From contig CM043874.1 in the NCBI GenBank assembly GCA_023846275.1, forward strand, positions 27,563,630 through 27,627,629: a stretch of DNA of 64,000 nucleotides, read 5' to 3'. Position 1 is the first letter of the stretch. The number at the start of each line of letters is the position of its first letter. Below are positions 13,740 through 27,063 of the stretch, one piece after another. The stretch is from Vanilla planifolia (taxonomy: Eukaryota; Streptophyta; Magnoliopsida; Asparagales; Orchidaceae). The notes beneath the pieces were generated by a model. That model was not told the origin of the DNA. It saw only the letters and a program-made list of their open reading frames with translations, and ran no database searches. A program made the translations under genes and the position numbers.

Positions 13740-14480
13740 TAAAAAAAAAGGTATTCAATCAAGAGACTCACACCTTGAGCTAGCCAATTTGATGTTAACA
13801 AAACTTTTTATCAACATTTATGATAAACACCAAACAACTTTCACATCCCTTGATTAGCAAATTTAAAACTTTTATCCCTAAAATAATAAGAATTCTCCTT
13901 CATTAACAAAAATAATTCAAATTTTTCTCTCTTGGTACTTTGATTTCTATCTTTTCTCTTAACAATAAGTTTTAACTTAATGGCCAGATAACCAATCCAT
14001 TTCTAGTATAAGGCCAAACCTAATCAATGGTAGAAAATTTAAGTGTATAAAGGGTTTTGTTCCCTAAATCTCCACCAACTCATTAATGGATTTTTCTACT
14101 CTAATAATATTTTCATCAAAAATCTTAGTTAACAGTCTTTCTTCTAATTGTAATGATTTATCAGTCAACTTGCTTATCATGCATGATGAAAAAAAGAATG
14201 CAAAGCCCCACAATTGAATAAAATAAAAATGGTAAATAATATAAATAAAATGTACCTACAATAACATCAATGAATTGAAAGCTTTCTACTAAGTAATGGC
14301 ATAGATTCTAGATCTATTGGAACCCCTAACACTAAAGAAGTTCCAATTCCTTTACATCTATTTGCTAATCCTCTCACCATACCTTATGATATACTAGCAA
14401 GTTCAGTTTTTTACTTTAGGACAATCTCTAGTAAAATGTCCTACCTTTTTACACACAAGACATCTTAATGGTCTTACTAA
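13740..14480 (-). pseudogene. G1 gag zinc knuckle and aspartic protease remnant
   Basis: At 14421-14462 the minus strand encodes an intact CCHC knuckle, 'CLVCKKVGHFTRDC' (C-x2-C-x4-H-x4-C), which in gag binds the element RNA. To the left, at about 14221-14185, the retropepsin active-site region reads 'LFNCGALHSF', where LFDSGATHSF is the usual form, so the catalytic Asp is Asn. Further left 'LILEMDWLSGH' matches the conserved ILGMDWLS block. The frame then continues towards 13740, where it breaks at the X2 insertion. Stops between the blocks show it is inactive. Confidence 0.8.
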
Positions 14481-14689
14481 GTTATAATGTCAATCACCTT
14501 TATGTCATCTTTCACACCTTTTTTATACATAATTATTTCCAACTATAACCATAAACAAATATAATAATATAAATGCAGATGATGTGTCGATGTCCTCATT
14601 ATCACAATCTTCTTAACTTTAACTTTACACAAATAACACCTTACTATGAGGGTATGTTGGTGAAAAAATTCCAATATACCTATTCAGAA

Positions 14690-16870
14690 AAGCAATACTC
14701 TTAGTTATAGAAATATATTTCAAAAATCATAAATCTAATAATTATTTAATAATATCTAAACTATATAACTAAATTACATAAAAAATAAAAACGTATCATA
14801 TATAAACTCCTAATATATAATTATATATGCATATATATATATATAGTGATATGATATAATATTGATATTATTGTATCCTCAAGAATGCTGATCACAAAAT
14901 TAAGTTATGTAATACTAATGTGTGTAATACTAGACTTTGAATCTTTATTATTCTCTCAACATATATTATGATATATAACATCATATAATACAATCAATCT
15001 CTTCTTTATCTATAAAACTAATTGATCTAAGGTTCATATGATTTTACAATATGATTAATGTTATTATACTTGTGCAATCAAAATAATTGCTAAGCTCTAA
15101 CTGAATCAACTACCAATGAATAATGTGATGAATTTCATTATATTTGTAGGATCTATTTAAGAACTTGTATAATGTCTTAATAGACTAAAGTTATCTTTTG
15201 ACTTAAACTAAATCAAATTAATTATATAATATAATTAGCCTCATCATATTGTACAATCTAAACCAAACATCTTGTTCATTTTAAATCCTCTTAAAGTCAA
15301 CTCAAAACCTTTCTATTTATTCCAAACTTATTCCCACAACTCTCTTAACTCTATACATTATCTAAATACATCTAGACTTCCATAAAATAAATTGAAACAA
15401 ATTAAAGAATAATAAAATAAACTTATACCTTCTTTAGTTTGCTTCTTTGCTTTATTTCTACTCTCCTCCAGTTATTAGACCACAACTTATTCTATTTCTT
15501 TACCTCTCCTCTTACTTCCAAACCCTTCCTCTAAGTTGTAATAGCAATTTCTAATCTCCTTAATATTTCTTGATTTTTCTTTTCAATCTTTCTCTCTCTA
15601 CTTAAGACCTCTTATTTTCTTATTTCTACCTCTCTGCTTGAGTTTTCTTCACTCAACTAACCACCTTTGTCTTTCTGATCCTTTTCTTAACATTGTGAAA
15701 ATCACATTTAAGTTCACACCAAGCTAAGACAATTAACTAAGGGCTAAAAAATTTCTTTTATATCCTTAATAAATATAATTTAATTCCTCTTAGAGATGTT
15801 TTTTTAATGATATGCTCAAATAAAATTTCTAATGATATTTGAAACTATGACATGTTACCTAAGATCACATCTATTTAATATTATTTAATTTTATAGATAT
15901 GATATTTTAAAAAATTAATTTTATTACATCAATATATATATATATATATATGTAATTTTATTAGCTTAATTTTTAATGATTTATAGTATATATTACATAT
16001 TAAAATTTTAGGCCTTTACAATGTAGTATATTCAATCTAATTCATTATGTATTGTCTTCAATATATTGTATGTAGACTCTCTTCCCCAGATTGACTTTAA
16101 GATAATGTATTACATTGTAGTTAATGTATGATATTCCAATTTATCAGGAAAAGAAATAAAAATAATAAAAATCTCTTTATTTTTTAACCCAAAATTACTT
16201 AAAACACTTATTGAAACTAATTTTAAATATTATTAAAATCATGAAATGCAATAGAATTACCCTAAAAGGTTCTTCTTTTGCTTTCTAATAACACACATTA
16301 ACTACTACATGCTTTTATTCCTCTTTGTTTTATCTATTCTCCTTTATTGTGACAACCACTTAGCTTTTTCTTCTCCTTATGTTTCTTTTCTCTCTCTTGA
16401 TTTCTTTCCACTATTTTTCTTTTGATAACTCACTAAACTTCATCTCTCTCATCTTTAGTCATTTACAAATTTAATAATAACTTTAGATAGTTGATTAACA
16501 ATCTTAAATGCTTGATTAATAGAAAACAAAATTACCTATTTATCACTTATAATTTATAAAATGTCACTTTATGTCTTTTATTTAAAAAAATTCATAACAA
16601 AAAAAACTTTTAAAAATTATAAACTAAACCTTAAGATTTTTTTCAAAGAGTTCTATCCAATGATACATTTAATTTAAAAATTTAACATCATTTTATAAAA
16701 TAGCACACTTTTTAAGATACATATCAAAATATTAATCTTATATTTCAATATCACCAAATATTAGAATAGTAGCTTTGTTGTTACTAAAACATATATTGTA
16801 TGTTGCTTACATAACTTTATACTTATTCAAAACATATTATATTATACTACACCCAACATGGGATGATCTT
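14690..16870 (-). repeat. Right (5') LTR region of G1, apparently two related copies
   Basis: The part 15800-16860 pairs with the left LTR at 5350-6680. The preceding part 14690-15790 contains a second, more distant version of the same sequence: the CTTCTTTAGTTTGCTTC...CTACTCTCCT region at about 15420-15700 resembles 16255-16450. Two LTRs of one family therefore seem to lie side by side, perhaps from two insertions or from unequal recombination. An AT microsatellite sits at 15932-15951. Confidence 0.45.
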
Positions 16871-18098
16871 TTCACTGATGTCACAAAAGTCACATTTATT
16901 AAAAAAACACAAAAGCATAAGAATAGTATATAATTACGTATTGAGTAAAATATTAAATAATAGACCACAATCAAGTCTTTTACAAACATAGAGAAAAAGT
17001 ATAAAAGGGAGGAAACTTCTTAATGAGAAGGATTGAAAAATAGATTAAGAGATGGTGTTTAGGATATATGGAAATCAACACAATTGCTTTACTAGCTAAA
17101 GTAGTCTAAAGTAAATTGTCACATACCATTAAGAAGTCACCAAATGTAATCAATGGGGAATCATCTTGGGTGATTCTAGTCCATCCTCAATGATTAGGAT
17201 AAGCCAAGTTTGAAATAAAAAAGGGAACATATGAGTATAAAAAATTAAAAAAGAACTTGAAAATAACTGAAAATTCATAGATTTGATTAGAATTTATGTT
17301 GATACTTGAGAGAGGGTAAAGATGCACACACGTAGTAATGACAAGGGTCTCTCTTTTTAGGTTTGGTTGTCCCTTATTTTAGGAACTATGAAAGTCTATT
17401 GATCAAAGTTCACTCAAGTAGAATAAAATTATACAAGGGAATATGAGGAACAAATTATCAACTAGAATATCAAGTCTCCAAGAGCCACCCATCGCTAATA
17501 TTAAATAGCATATGAAGTCTCTAAGAGCTCAACCATAGAGAGCTTTGACAGAACAAGACAAGATAAGCACCTTTTTGGAGTTTACTCATAGGTTTGGTGC
17601 TTTTTTAAGAAAAATGAAAATAAAAGTAAAGCACTACCTTAAAGAAGAATATAGGTAGCCTTGAAATCAATGCAACCTAAGTTAAACAACTGAAGTCTTA
17701 AGATTCCAAATACAAGAAATAATGTCTCAAATGTCAATGTGAGTCACCATATCATTGGTGATTATTGTTAGGGAGACTAGGTAAGATGTAAGTTGGGTAA
17801 TGCTAAAGTTAACCTAGCAACTTACATAAATTAAAGAAGCTAGTCTTGACATATGGAGCTTAATTAGGTTCGACTTTGGGTCATGAATATGATATAATGA
17901 AAATAGTGTTCTTTCAAAAGCTAATATGATGTTACACCAATCAACCTAAATGATCAATCAATTGTCTTAGAATGATTAGTTCTAGTTGAGCAAAAACATT
18001 TTATATCAATGTTGAAAGTGATTGGCCATGCCAATAATAGTCATCCAAGTTTGTAACCCAAACCTTGAAATAATTTAAATATTTCAATATAAAGTAAT
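16871..18098. other. Unassigned stretch, no gene seen
   Basis: This is moderately AT-rich non-coding sequence with no recognised domain, RNA gene or terminal repeats. It is probably degraded repeat. Confidence 0.4.
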
Positions 18099-18139
18099 CT
18101 CTCTCTCACGCACACACACACTATATATATATATATATA
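18099..18139. repeat. (CT)n-(CA)n-(TA)n compound microsatellite
   Basis: Consecutive short runs of CT, CA and TA dinucleotides. Confidence 0.9.
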
Positions 18140-18269
18140 ATAAAAATATGCGATCATAATTAATAGTAATATGAAATTGGTATATTGTGTCTATATTAGT
18201 TATTATAATAAGAGTTGTACTCTTGAGATTGATAATCACAAAATTAAGTTTTTTTATTACTAATAGATA

Positions 18270-19420
18270 TTTGAGATGTTGTGACTTTCCAATTGAAAGA
18301 AGCAATGTCCATAAGAGAGAAGGTGAATTGTGTGAATTTTAAGCTTTAAGATAAAATCAAATCACTTAAGTACTTTTAAAACCTATTAAAATTTTATTTA
18401 AAATATAATTATCAATTGCTTAACTTAATATAATTACAATAATTCAAATAATCATAAGTAATATCATAGTGAAAATCTTTTTGTTACTTTGATTACTCTT
18501 AAAGTCACAAGATAGTAATAAAAGTGTATAACTTTCTCCAAACCAAAATAGATAATTCAAGTATTTTCTAATTGAAAACTATGTTTAATCTTAAACAATT
18601 CAAGTAATCTTAAATATTTATGATAATAAAATTTTCTTGTTAATCTTAATGGCTATTGTAACCAAGTTTTAAAAAGGTTGTTTAGGTTTGTATATTCTCG
18701 TGTGAGAGCATATGATACATAATAATGAACCATAAATAAGTAGGAGCACACAAGAGATTTCTTAGGTAGTTTAACAAATTTTTGCTTACATCTACCCCTA
18801 ACCAAATGGCTAGATTTCCATTAAAACCACTTTTATTTTATCATGGTTAAGTGAGATAAATGTAACACATCTACTCTTTTTTGGCACATGACTAGCTAGT
18901 GTTAAATCTAATATAACTCTCCTTTTTTATATAATACCAGATAAGAGTCAACCTAATATAAATTTACTCTCTTTTTTGTTGCAACCAACTTGGGGTAAAT
19001 CTTACTCAAAAAATCATAATATAACTTATACAAATATTACAATACTTATAGAAGATAATATAATAAAATCTTATATCATTCACTTAAGAGAAATATATGA
19101 CAAAATCTAAATTACTAGAAGGATGATATCAATCAAGATGCTAGTCTCCTATGTGTAATAATTGAAAGATGATACAGATAAACTCAAAATAATGAAGAAA
19201 AAATAAGATGTTCTCTTCTTTGAAGCTCAACTAACAGTTATGAACTTTATTTCACTTGTAAAATGATTTAGAAATTAATTTATTAGCGTATTATATTTGA
19301 GATACTCTTTTATTTATGCCACATAAAGAGACATAGTCGATTGATGAATTTCAAAGGCTAAAAACCTATTCTTAAAATAATTAAATTAGATGTTATACTC
19401 TCAACATGCTGATTATACTA
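18270..19420 (+). repeat. Unclassified interspersed repeat
   Basis: It starts TGAGATGTTGTGAC and carries a GGTGAATTGTGTGA block and a gene-free body. This is the same layout as the left part of the repeat at 45931-47250, and loosely that of the array units at 41130-45409. No coding potential or paired terminal repeats were found, so the class is unknown. Confidence 0.25.
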
Positions 19421-20699
19421 ATGTGATATCTGGATAGTACAACATATGCATTACACTCAGATTGCTTGCATAACATGCGCGTCTAATTAGTTCATTTTTA
19501 CATCTCTTAAAGTATTGTACATATACAATGACTTATATTTTATTAAATATATTATACAATATTATAAAGTTGCTATACTCTGTCTTTTGTATAGCGTATA
19601 CTTATTGATTTTGTCAAAAGTATGTGGTGTATTATCCCTATTGATTGTAATGAAAGGGTATAGAATGTTAATTGAAACTTGGTCAAGTTGATTGAGTTAA
19701 GATATAGGCACTTTGGTTAAACCATCTAAAATCCTTATATTCTTTAGCTTTACCCAATTTACATGCTTTATTTATTTCATAACTTCACACTACCATTACC
19801 ATAAAATGTTTGGAAAATTAATTAATATTTTTTAAATAATATTTAAGAGTAATTAGGTTTAATACTTGATTTATTTTGTAAGAAGTTGATTAAATCTAGC
19901 TGAAAAAAGCAAAATATTTTTATTAATATTCAATTTTACATTTGAAACTAAAATGTTTTTAAGAAACTCCATAATTCACCTGTCTCCTCCCCTAACCCCT
20001 TCCTCCCTTTACTTATTAGTAGCCTATGTTTACAGCTATATAGGCACATCACTATTGACATCACTTCATATTCATATAATAAAGAACTAAGGGTGAATCC
20101 ATTCATTTATCAGTTGAGACATATAATCATTATGATGAATCCTTCATGTACTTATCTTTAGAAGGGCCCTACTCTTAATAATTTTATGCATCACAAGTAA
20201 AGTATGTGATATCATTATTATCAAACATTGCAGAAAAGTTAAAATAACCAACCATATTTCATATGATAGATATCATGACAAACCTTATCTTTATAGTAGA
20301 CTAAATTATGATGAAAATAATATATTAGATACATATTGTATTTCAAAAGTCTATATTATATATTGTTTTAAGATGTCAACTATATAAATTGATATATAAT
20401 CTTTGACACATAAAAAGTAGCTCGACATAGTACTACCAATGTCATATACTCAAATACATTTATATTTCATATTTAAATATTCAAGTTATCATATACTTCA
20501 TAAAACATTTGTCTTAATATTCAAAATAACATAGGATATTTATGCAATATGTTAGCCCATGTCATTCCTTTTTTAGTTTGATTACTCTAAAGTACTTTGA
20601 CCATGGGGATAATTTTGTTTCTTAGTTTCTAATAGTATTTGGCTAGAAATATAATTGTTTCCTCCTGATATAAAATGCTAGGTTGAATCTCAGTGTTTT
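19421..20699. other. Unassigned AT-rich stretch
   Basis: No gene is seen. By position it should contain the left (3') LTR of G2, but no segment matching the right-hand LTR sequence could be aligned by eye. Confidence 0.4.
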
Positions 20700-20879
20700 A
20701 AAAGTCATATCAATAACATGAAATGAATAAGGAACATATTTTTCTCGAGAATGAATTGTGAAAGATATTGTGTACTCTGACCAATTAAGGTGAAAACATT
20801 ACTCTAAGTAATAGGACCAACTCTTTACAAAATCTAGAAAGTTTTAGTAAATTTGGGTCACAACATTCTTATTCTACCA

Positions 20880-21310
20880 AATCTAGTCACTGTACTATAA
20901 AGGACTCAATTTGAGAAAGACACCCTCACCTTCATGAAATTCATTATTTTTGTGTTTTGCATCATGATATTTCTTTAGTTGATCTTAAGAAATTTGTATC
21001 TTATCACTAGTGATTTTTATCCTTTCTATGACCACCTCAACAAAATTCGATCCAACCAATTGTCATTACATAACCTTAAACCAATATAAAGAAGATTGAC
21101 ACTCTTTTTAATATAGAGTTTCATAAAGAGTCATTCCAATGTTAGCTTCAAAGATTTTATGATAAATAAATTCTGCCAATGATAAATAGCGCTTCAAATC
21201 ACCCCAGAAGTCTAGCACACAAAGTCTTAATAAATCTTTAACAATTTTGATGATCCTTTCACTTTGTCCATCAACTTGATGGTGAAAACTTTAAGCACAT
21301 TTTTCCAAAA
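20880..21310 (-). pseudogene. G2 integrase remnant
   Basis: Near 21270-21060 the minus strand shows a degraded QTDGQ-type block and then 'IGMTLYETLY', matching the conserved IGMAPYEALYG segment of plant gypsy integrases. At about 20990-20920 'KKYHDAKHKNNEFHEGEG' matches KSYADxRRRxLEFxVGD at the start of the integrase C-terminal region. Stops interrupt the frame throughout. Confidence 0.8.
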
Positions 21311-22249
21311 ACATGATGTGAACTTTAGATCTATATAAAAAATAATTACTTTTAGAATCCCATGAAGCCTTAAATTTGGTTGAAAATAAATTTAGGCCAA
21401 CTTTTTTGCAAACAATGTAATTATAATTGCTAGAAAATATGTAGATAATTAATCTATCAAAAACTAATTTATTTTTTAATAATATCCTATAAAAATTTTG
21501 TGTAGTCCAACAATGAAATCCATGACCACACATTCTCAGTTCCATTAAAGAATCAATAATAATTACAATAATCTTCTAAGTTTTATTGTCCACCTTTAAC
21601 TTGCTAGCAAATAAGACACTTACTAACTCGTTCTACAATATCTCTTTTTATCCTTTAACACTAATAACTATATCTCAATTATTTGTACATCTTAGTTTCT
21701 CTAGGATTGATAATGTATTTTGAATTATGAGATTTAAATAATAGTAATTATTATAATTAAAGTGCATAGGAAATCCAACATTGGAATCTTAATACGTCAT
21801 GATTATTTAAAGAAAAACTAAATTCTCATTAATCCCTGACTCTTTAATTCAACTTTCAAATTCTTCATCTAGACTTGATCTTCTGTAATAGATTGAAGCT
21901 AATCAGGCCTTATAAAAAGCTAATAAAGTAAGCCCACATTCCCATATACTACTATTTCTAATTGCAACTTACTAATTACAAAAGAAATTTGCTTTTATTA
22001 GCTTTATGAATATGATAATTAGTAGTTAAGTCATAATCCTTAATAAATTTTAACAACCTTCTTCATGTTAGATTAAATTTTTTTAGTGAATAGTTATTCT
22101 AAACCCTATTGATCTATGGAAACCAACTTTAAATCATGCATTATATAATTCTTCTCATAAGTCATTAGTTGCCTAGAATCATAAGCAACAACTCTATTAT
22201 TTTGCAATAAAACACACCTCAACCCTTAGAGAGAAGAATCATATAGTAT

Positions 22250-23010
22250 TTAATATCTCTTAAATCCTTCTAAAAACACTACGATTAGAGCCATCATCAA
22301 CTTCTCTTTTAATTTTAAGAAACTACTTTCATAGTCAGCATCACACTCAAATTGCACAATTGTCCGAGTTAATCTAATTAATAGTAATACCACATGGGAA
22401 AAATTATGTACAAATCTTTTATAACATCTAGATAGGCCCAAGAAATTTTGAATCTTTAAAATAGTATTGGGTTTAAGCCAATCCATAATAGCAATAATCT
22501 TTTAAATATTAATAGAAATCTTAACTACACTAATCATCTTCTAGAGTTTATGAATAAACAACCAAAATACACATTTGAAAAATGTTACAAAGAGATGATG
22601 CTCTTTTAAAGTCTATAAAAAGATATGAAAGTGATTCAAATCATCTCCTAGAGTTTATGAATGCACAAGAATATCATCAATAAAAATAATTAACAAATGA
22701 TCCAAATATTTTCTAAAAATCCTGCTCATCAAATCTAGAAAAGACATATGTGCATTAATAAGATTGAAAAGAAGCACCAAGAATTTGTAATGCTTATAAC
22801 ATGTTCTAAAAAAGAACTTAGTAATCTTCCTCTATAATCCTCTATTGTTGACTCCTTAATCTCAAATCAATATTAGAGAATACCACGACACCTTGTAGTT
22901 GGTTAGATAAGTCATTTTTCTTTATTTTTTTTCCTAATAGTAACATTTTTTGCTTATGATAATCTATAGACATAAACCAACTACCATCCTTTTACAAAAT
23001 GAATTGATGC
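22250..23010 (-). pseudogene. G2 reverse transcriptase remnant
   Basis: The open stretch at 22486-22250 contains 'IQNFLGLSRCYKRFVHNFS', followed by LTRLT- and FEC-type blocks. This is the RT/RNase H connection of Ty3/gypsy elements (family form EIRSFLGLAGYYRRFIxGFS). Upstream, 22917-22861 reads 'SNQLQGVVVFSNIDLR', matching DQLQGAxVFSKIDLRSGY with the first catalytic aspartate. At about 23010 there is an SPWEA block (family SPWGAPVLFVKKKDG). The YxDD region between them is degraded. Confidence 0.88.
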
Positions 23011-23589
23011 TTCCCAAGGAGACATAGTAGGTAAAATAAATCCTTTGTTTAATGGCTTTTAAATTTTTATTTTCATTTTAGATTTCTAAAAGTGTCATTC
23101 TATAAGTAGCCTTGGACATAAACTTGGCTCTTTATTCCAACTGAATCTCAAACTCAATTTCTTTGTTAGAGGGAGGATAAGAAAATCTTCTAGAAAGACA
23201 TCCAAATATTTATAAATCATGGGCATTTTTCAAACCTCTAATTAATAGATTACACATAATAAAATCTCCTTACAACCTTTTTACAATGACTTCTACACCT
23301 TTGGTATAGATGTACATGGTATTACTCTTCCTTTGTCATAAAAAACTACTCTATTTATAGTTATCAACCTAATTTTTTTCTTAACATAATTAATAAACAT
23401 TTGGCATTCAAATGACCAATGCATGCTTAAAACAAAATAAAATTTTTATTAGGGAAAAACAAGTAATTTAGGAAAAAAATTCTTACATGCCATCTTTACC
23501 TCTCCTAAAATAAATTCATCAATTTGAAATTCACTCTCATTAGGTAATCTTTAAAGTAAATGATTACTCATTTGTTTTAATTCACTGAT

Positions 23590-23940
23590 TAATTCATCAA
23601 GAATATGATGTGATATAAATGAATGGGAGACCCCATAATTAAATAACATAGTCATTGGTAACTACACAAAGAATAATGCATCTATTATCACATTGATAGC
23701 ACCAGGAGCATCCTGTTGGGCGAATACATAAATTTTTGGTTTTTTTGCCTTCAACATGCAAACTAGACTCAACCTACACTTCTTGCTACTACAATTGAAG
23801 AGCTACCTCTAGCCCTATTAGGTCCTCTATCAACATTATAGCTAACACTTTATGGAGTGGAAGCTACCTTTAATTTTGTATGGGAGCTTTCTCTTATTAT
23901 GTGGCCTAGCACTCTACAACCAAAACATTTGAGTTGACCT
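23590..23940 (-). pseudogene. G2 protease active site and gag zinc knuckle
   Basis: At about 23935-23890 the minus strand reads 'CFGCRVLGHIIRESS', a CCHC knuckle whose final cysteine has become serine. At about 23650-23612 it reads 'MLFNYGVSHSFIS', the retropepsin site LFDxGAxHSFIS with the catalytic Asp replaced by Asn (codon at 23638-23640). Spacing between the two blocks is normal for the family. Confidence 0.8.
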
Positions 23941-24914
23941 ATTAGATGAGCAAATACCTTGATGTAATCTTCTATAGTCCGTACATTGAGGTACTTTACC
24001 ATTGGATAGAAGCAAGTATAACTATGTGGATTATTTCTCCAAAACTAAAACATCTAAATTGACCTCCTTTCTTAAATTTTCAAATACCTTAATGGAATCT
24101 TTCACAAGGTACTTTCTTATTTGTCTTTATATCAACTTTGTTATTGTCAACATTAGCATATTGTAGGCTATGCAAAAATTAACCAAATAATCTACCACTC
24201 TTTCTTATATAAAATCTTTTCTTAAAAAGGATTAAGCTTTTAATGGGCATGGGTGAGTCTTTCTTTCATAAGTAGTTATAGACATGCCCCATTATCTCAA
24301 TTCAATAAGACCAGCTCTCATATTCTTCTTATTAGTTAAAGGCACATACCATTTCTTAAATTCATAAACAACTCTATTTAATGATATCTTACACATTGAT
24401 CAATCTCTGAACTAAATGTGGTGTCAGGATTCCCACTACATGTCACTAGCCTCATCAAGGACCAATAGAGCAAGAGACGTCACTCTATTGTTAGGGCAAG
24501 TTAAACCAAATATCTAACTCACTCATTTAAGCTAATTCTTCATTACCATGAGATTAGATCCATTAAGAAAGTGAGGAGGATGTATCTTATGAAATTTGTC
24601 AACAACCTTATCAACTTTGAAGCATTTTCTAAAGACTTTGTAATAATTTTGGAGAAGAAATAGGTGATTTCTTTATAGTATAATGCCCATTTAACCTTTC
24701 CTCAAATCCTCTTCCTATTCTTACACTTGTTCGAGATTTTACCATCTTTAAATCCTTAGTAACATATCTTCCTTGATCTAGAACTAAGTTAGATTTCCAT
24801 ATAATCAAATTCTTGACTTCTACAACAAAGGCTATAATAATTATAAGAAATAGGGTTATATGCATGTTATTTTAATGTCCTTACTTATAAATCCCTTCTT
24901 AAGTTCTCAATATT

Positions 24915-24931
24915 ATGCTCAAACACCAACT
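24915..24931 (-). other. G2 primer-binding site, degraded tRNA-Met type
   Basis: The plus strand reads GCTCAAACACCAACTTATC, a mutated form of GCTCTGATACCAACTTGTC, which is the complement of the TTGGTATCAGAGC site used by many plant LTR elements. The adjoining TGTCAT on the right gives an LTR ending ATGACA. This fixes the 5' LTR / interior border of G2 near 24931. Confidence 0.5.
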
Positions 24932-26109
24932 TATCATGTCATATCCAATTAACTAAAAAAATGAACATAATACACTCATAAATAAAAATTATCAGCTAAT
25001 AATATAATGCACTTATATAATCTTGAGGCTACAACTCGAAAGCATGTGAGAATGTTGGAAAAATCATCATAAAATTCATATATTAGAAAAACAAAACAAC
25101 TATTTCCTCACATCAACAAAACAAAACTATATAAATAGCCACACAAAACATACCTCGCCTACCAAAGTCCAACAAAACCTATAATATTATTTTTATGTAT
25201 GCATTTATAAGATAAATAAATAACTATAACATACAAAATTTCTTATAGAGCCTGAAATTAAACTTTCACTCTCTTACTCAAGATTCTATGCCTCATACTA
25301 CAAGGTACCCCCAAATGTGAGTTTGTATCCTGACTTATAATGTAAGTAGATAATTAATATAAAATACTTAGTAAAGAAACAAATAATTATAAGAAAATAA
25401 AATAATATAAAATGTAACAGATATTATAATAATAAGAAAGAGAAATATCAAGAAATGCACAACATCTAAGAAGCATGTAAAATGTGCTAAAAAATCATGT
25501 ATTTGTATCATGCTAATGTACTCCTTTACTCAACATGTAGTACCTACATCATATAGTATTATATCATAATATTCTCTTCATATCATATATTACTTTTTTT
25601 CTTTTCTCATATTTTTATAGGTTTTCATGTTCTTTTCAAATTTTTTCTTTTCATGGGCATTTCTCTAAGCCTTTATCAACATTTATCCAAGATACCAAAT
25701 TTCATTTATCACATCTATCATCTCTTTATATTAAAATAATAATGATAATGAGGTCTTTACTTATCCTCACATTACATCAAGTGCTAAAAATAATAGGAAT
25801 GAGGTATGATGTCATCTTGATCACATAATCTCTACTTGAAATCACCTTGTAAAAAATATTAATGAAATGAGGTCTCTATCAATTATCACTCAACATTGAA
25901 GTGCTAATGATTTTAAGGGTGATCTCATCACATATGACAATTATAAGATAATGTCACAAGAAAAATTTTAATATTTTATAATTTTTATATATCTCATGAT
26001 CATATAGGTAATCAAACTCATATAATCAAAATTTCACTTTTCATTTATTTTTAATTCATTTCATTCAACATTCACATTTTCTTTCTTTTTCTTATTTCAT
26101 GATTTGAGT
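24932..26109 (-). repeat. Right (5') LTR of G2
   Basis: This AT-rich non-coding segment lies between the G2 primer-binding site and the point (about 26110) where sequence shared with the right LTR of G3 begins. It contains long T-rich stretches on the plus strand similar in style to the G3 LTRs. The outer end is not defined. A short TATG/AT microsatellite lies at about 26127-26155, just beyond it. Confidence 0.4.
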
Positions 26110-27063
26110 CAAATAATATATATTTATATATATATATATGTATGTATGTATATGTATAACTCATGTTAGTGTCATGCTCAGTCGATATTATCTATAAATT
26201 TTCACAATGAGTCAAAGTAATTATGTAGAAAAATGTTAGGATAAATTATTCCTTAAGTGTGGAATTACAATATTATTTTTAATTCGCACCTTTTGTTTGA
26301 TATGTGATTACATAATATCTATAATTCTATGAGCTATAAATTTATTTTATACAAAATAAAACCATCAAGTCTCCTTCTTATCACAAACTTACACACATAG
26401 ACCTTACTAGCAACCTCATGGTGAGTTCCTAATCCCCTAATTGACAACCTATTTTACCCCTCTTTGTTGATGGTGGCATGCCATGCCATATAAATATAAG
26501 AAATAGTGATTAGAGTACTCAACAAATAAATAAAAATAATAAATGATATTTAAATTAGTTTAATGGAAATAAATAAATATTAAATAGATTAAATAAGATA
26601 AAATCATATAATCAGTAGCATATAGTACTTCTCATACATATCGATAAGTCATTAATACCCTTTTGAAGCAATATAGAGTTTAGTGTTAAATATTCTCATA
26701 CATGATTATCTCTTTATATAACCATGTATGTACACAAACAAATAATTATTTCAAAATGTTTATGTCATTACTTACTTATTCTATTTTTCACATTTTTCTC
26801 ATAGTTTTGTATTTCATCTGTCTCTTTATCAAGATCCTATTTTCTCAACTCATATTCCCATCATTTTTGTTTTTTAATTTTTTAGTATTTTATTTTTTTT
26901 ATTTTCATTTGAAATCACTTCATCATATAGACCTTTACCCTTAGGCATATCATATTATTTCATGAACTTTTGAGCTAACTAAAGTCCAAATAAGTTACCA
27001 ATAATATTAAGTACGAGATCTCCAAAGCTAACTCATAACTTAGTATATTGCCAATACCACTGA
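26110..27063 (-). repeat. G3 left LTR, first part
   Basis: Co-linear with 36468-37480. Shared landmarks are GTAATTATGTAGAA, AATAGATTAAATAAGAT, CTCTTTATCAA and TAGGCATATCATAT. The match stops near 27063, where the gag-only element begins. Confidence 0.75.

Larger units (their letters stand above)
5300..16870 (-). mobile_element. Ty3/gypsy retrotransposon G1, decayed, with nested insertion
   Basis: This minus-strand element has LTR-like flanks at about 5350-6680 and 14690-16870. Between them, reading leftwards, are a gag zinc knuckle and protease (14480-13740), reverse transcriptase (9100-8600) and integrase (7640-6980). The order PR-RT-IN is the Ty3/gypsy order. Protease and RT are pushed more than 4 kb apart by a family X insertion (9501 to about 13735). 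All domains carry in-frame stops, so the element cannot act autonomously. Most of gag upstream of the zinc knuckle is not recognisable. Confidence 0.75.
20700..26109 (-). mobile_element. Ty3/gypsy retrotransposon G2, decayed
   Basis: Reading leftwards on the minus strand from 24931 the order is: primer-binding site, gag zinc knuckle (about 23935), protease (about 23650), RT (23010-22250) and integrase (21310-20880). This is the full Ty3/gypsy order in about 4.2 kb, so unlike G1 the interior is not split. Every domain contains stops or lost key residues. The right (5') LTR begins at about 24932. Confidence 0.8.

Noticed and set aside
22250..22486. Intact small protein gene
   Set aside because: It is the RT/RNase H connection of a decayed gypsy element.
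26702..26944. 80-codon membrane-like open frame and the similar one at 37100-37333
   Set aside because: Both come from the same T-rich part of the two G3 LTRs; hydrophobicity is a by-product of T-rich codons.
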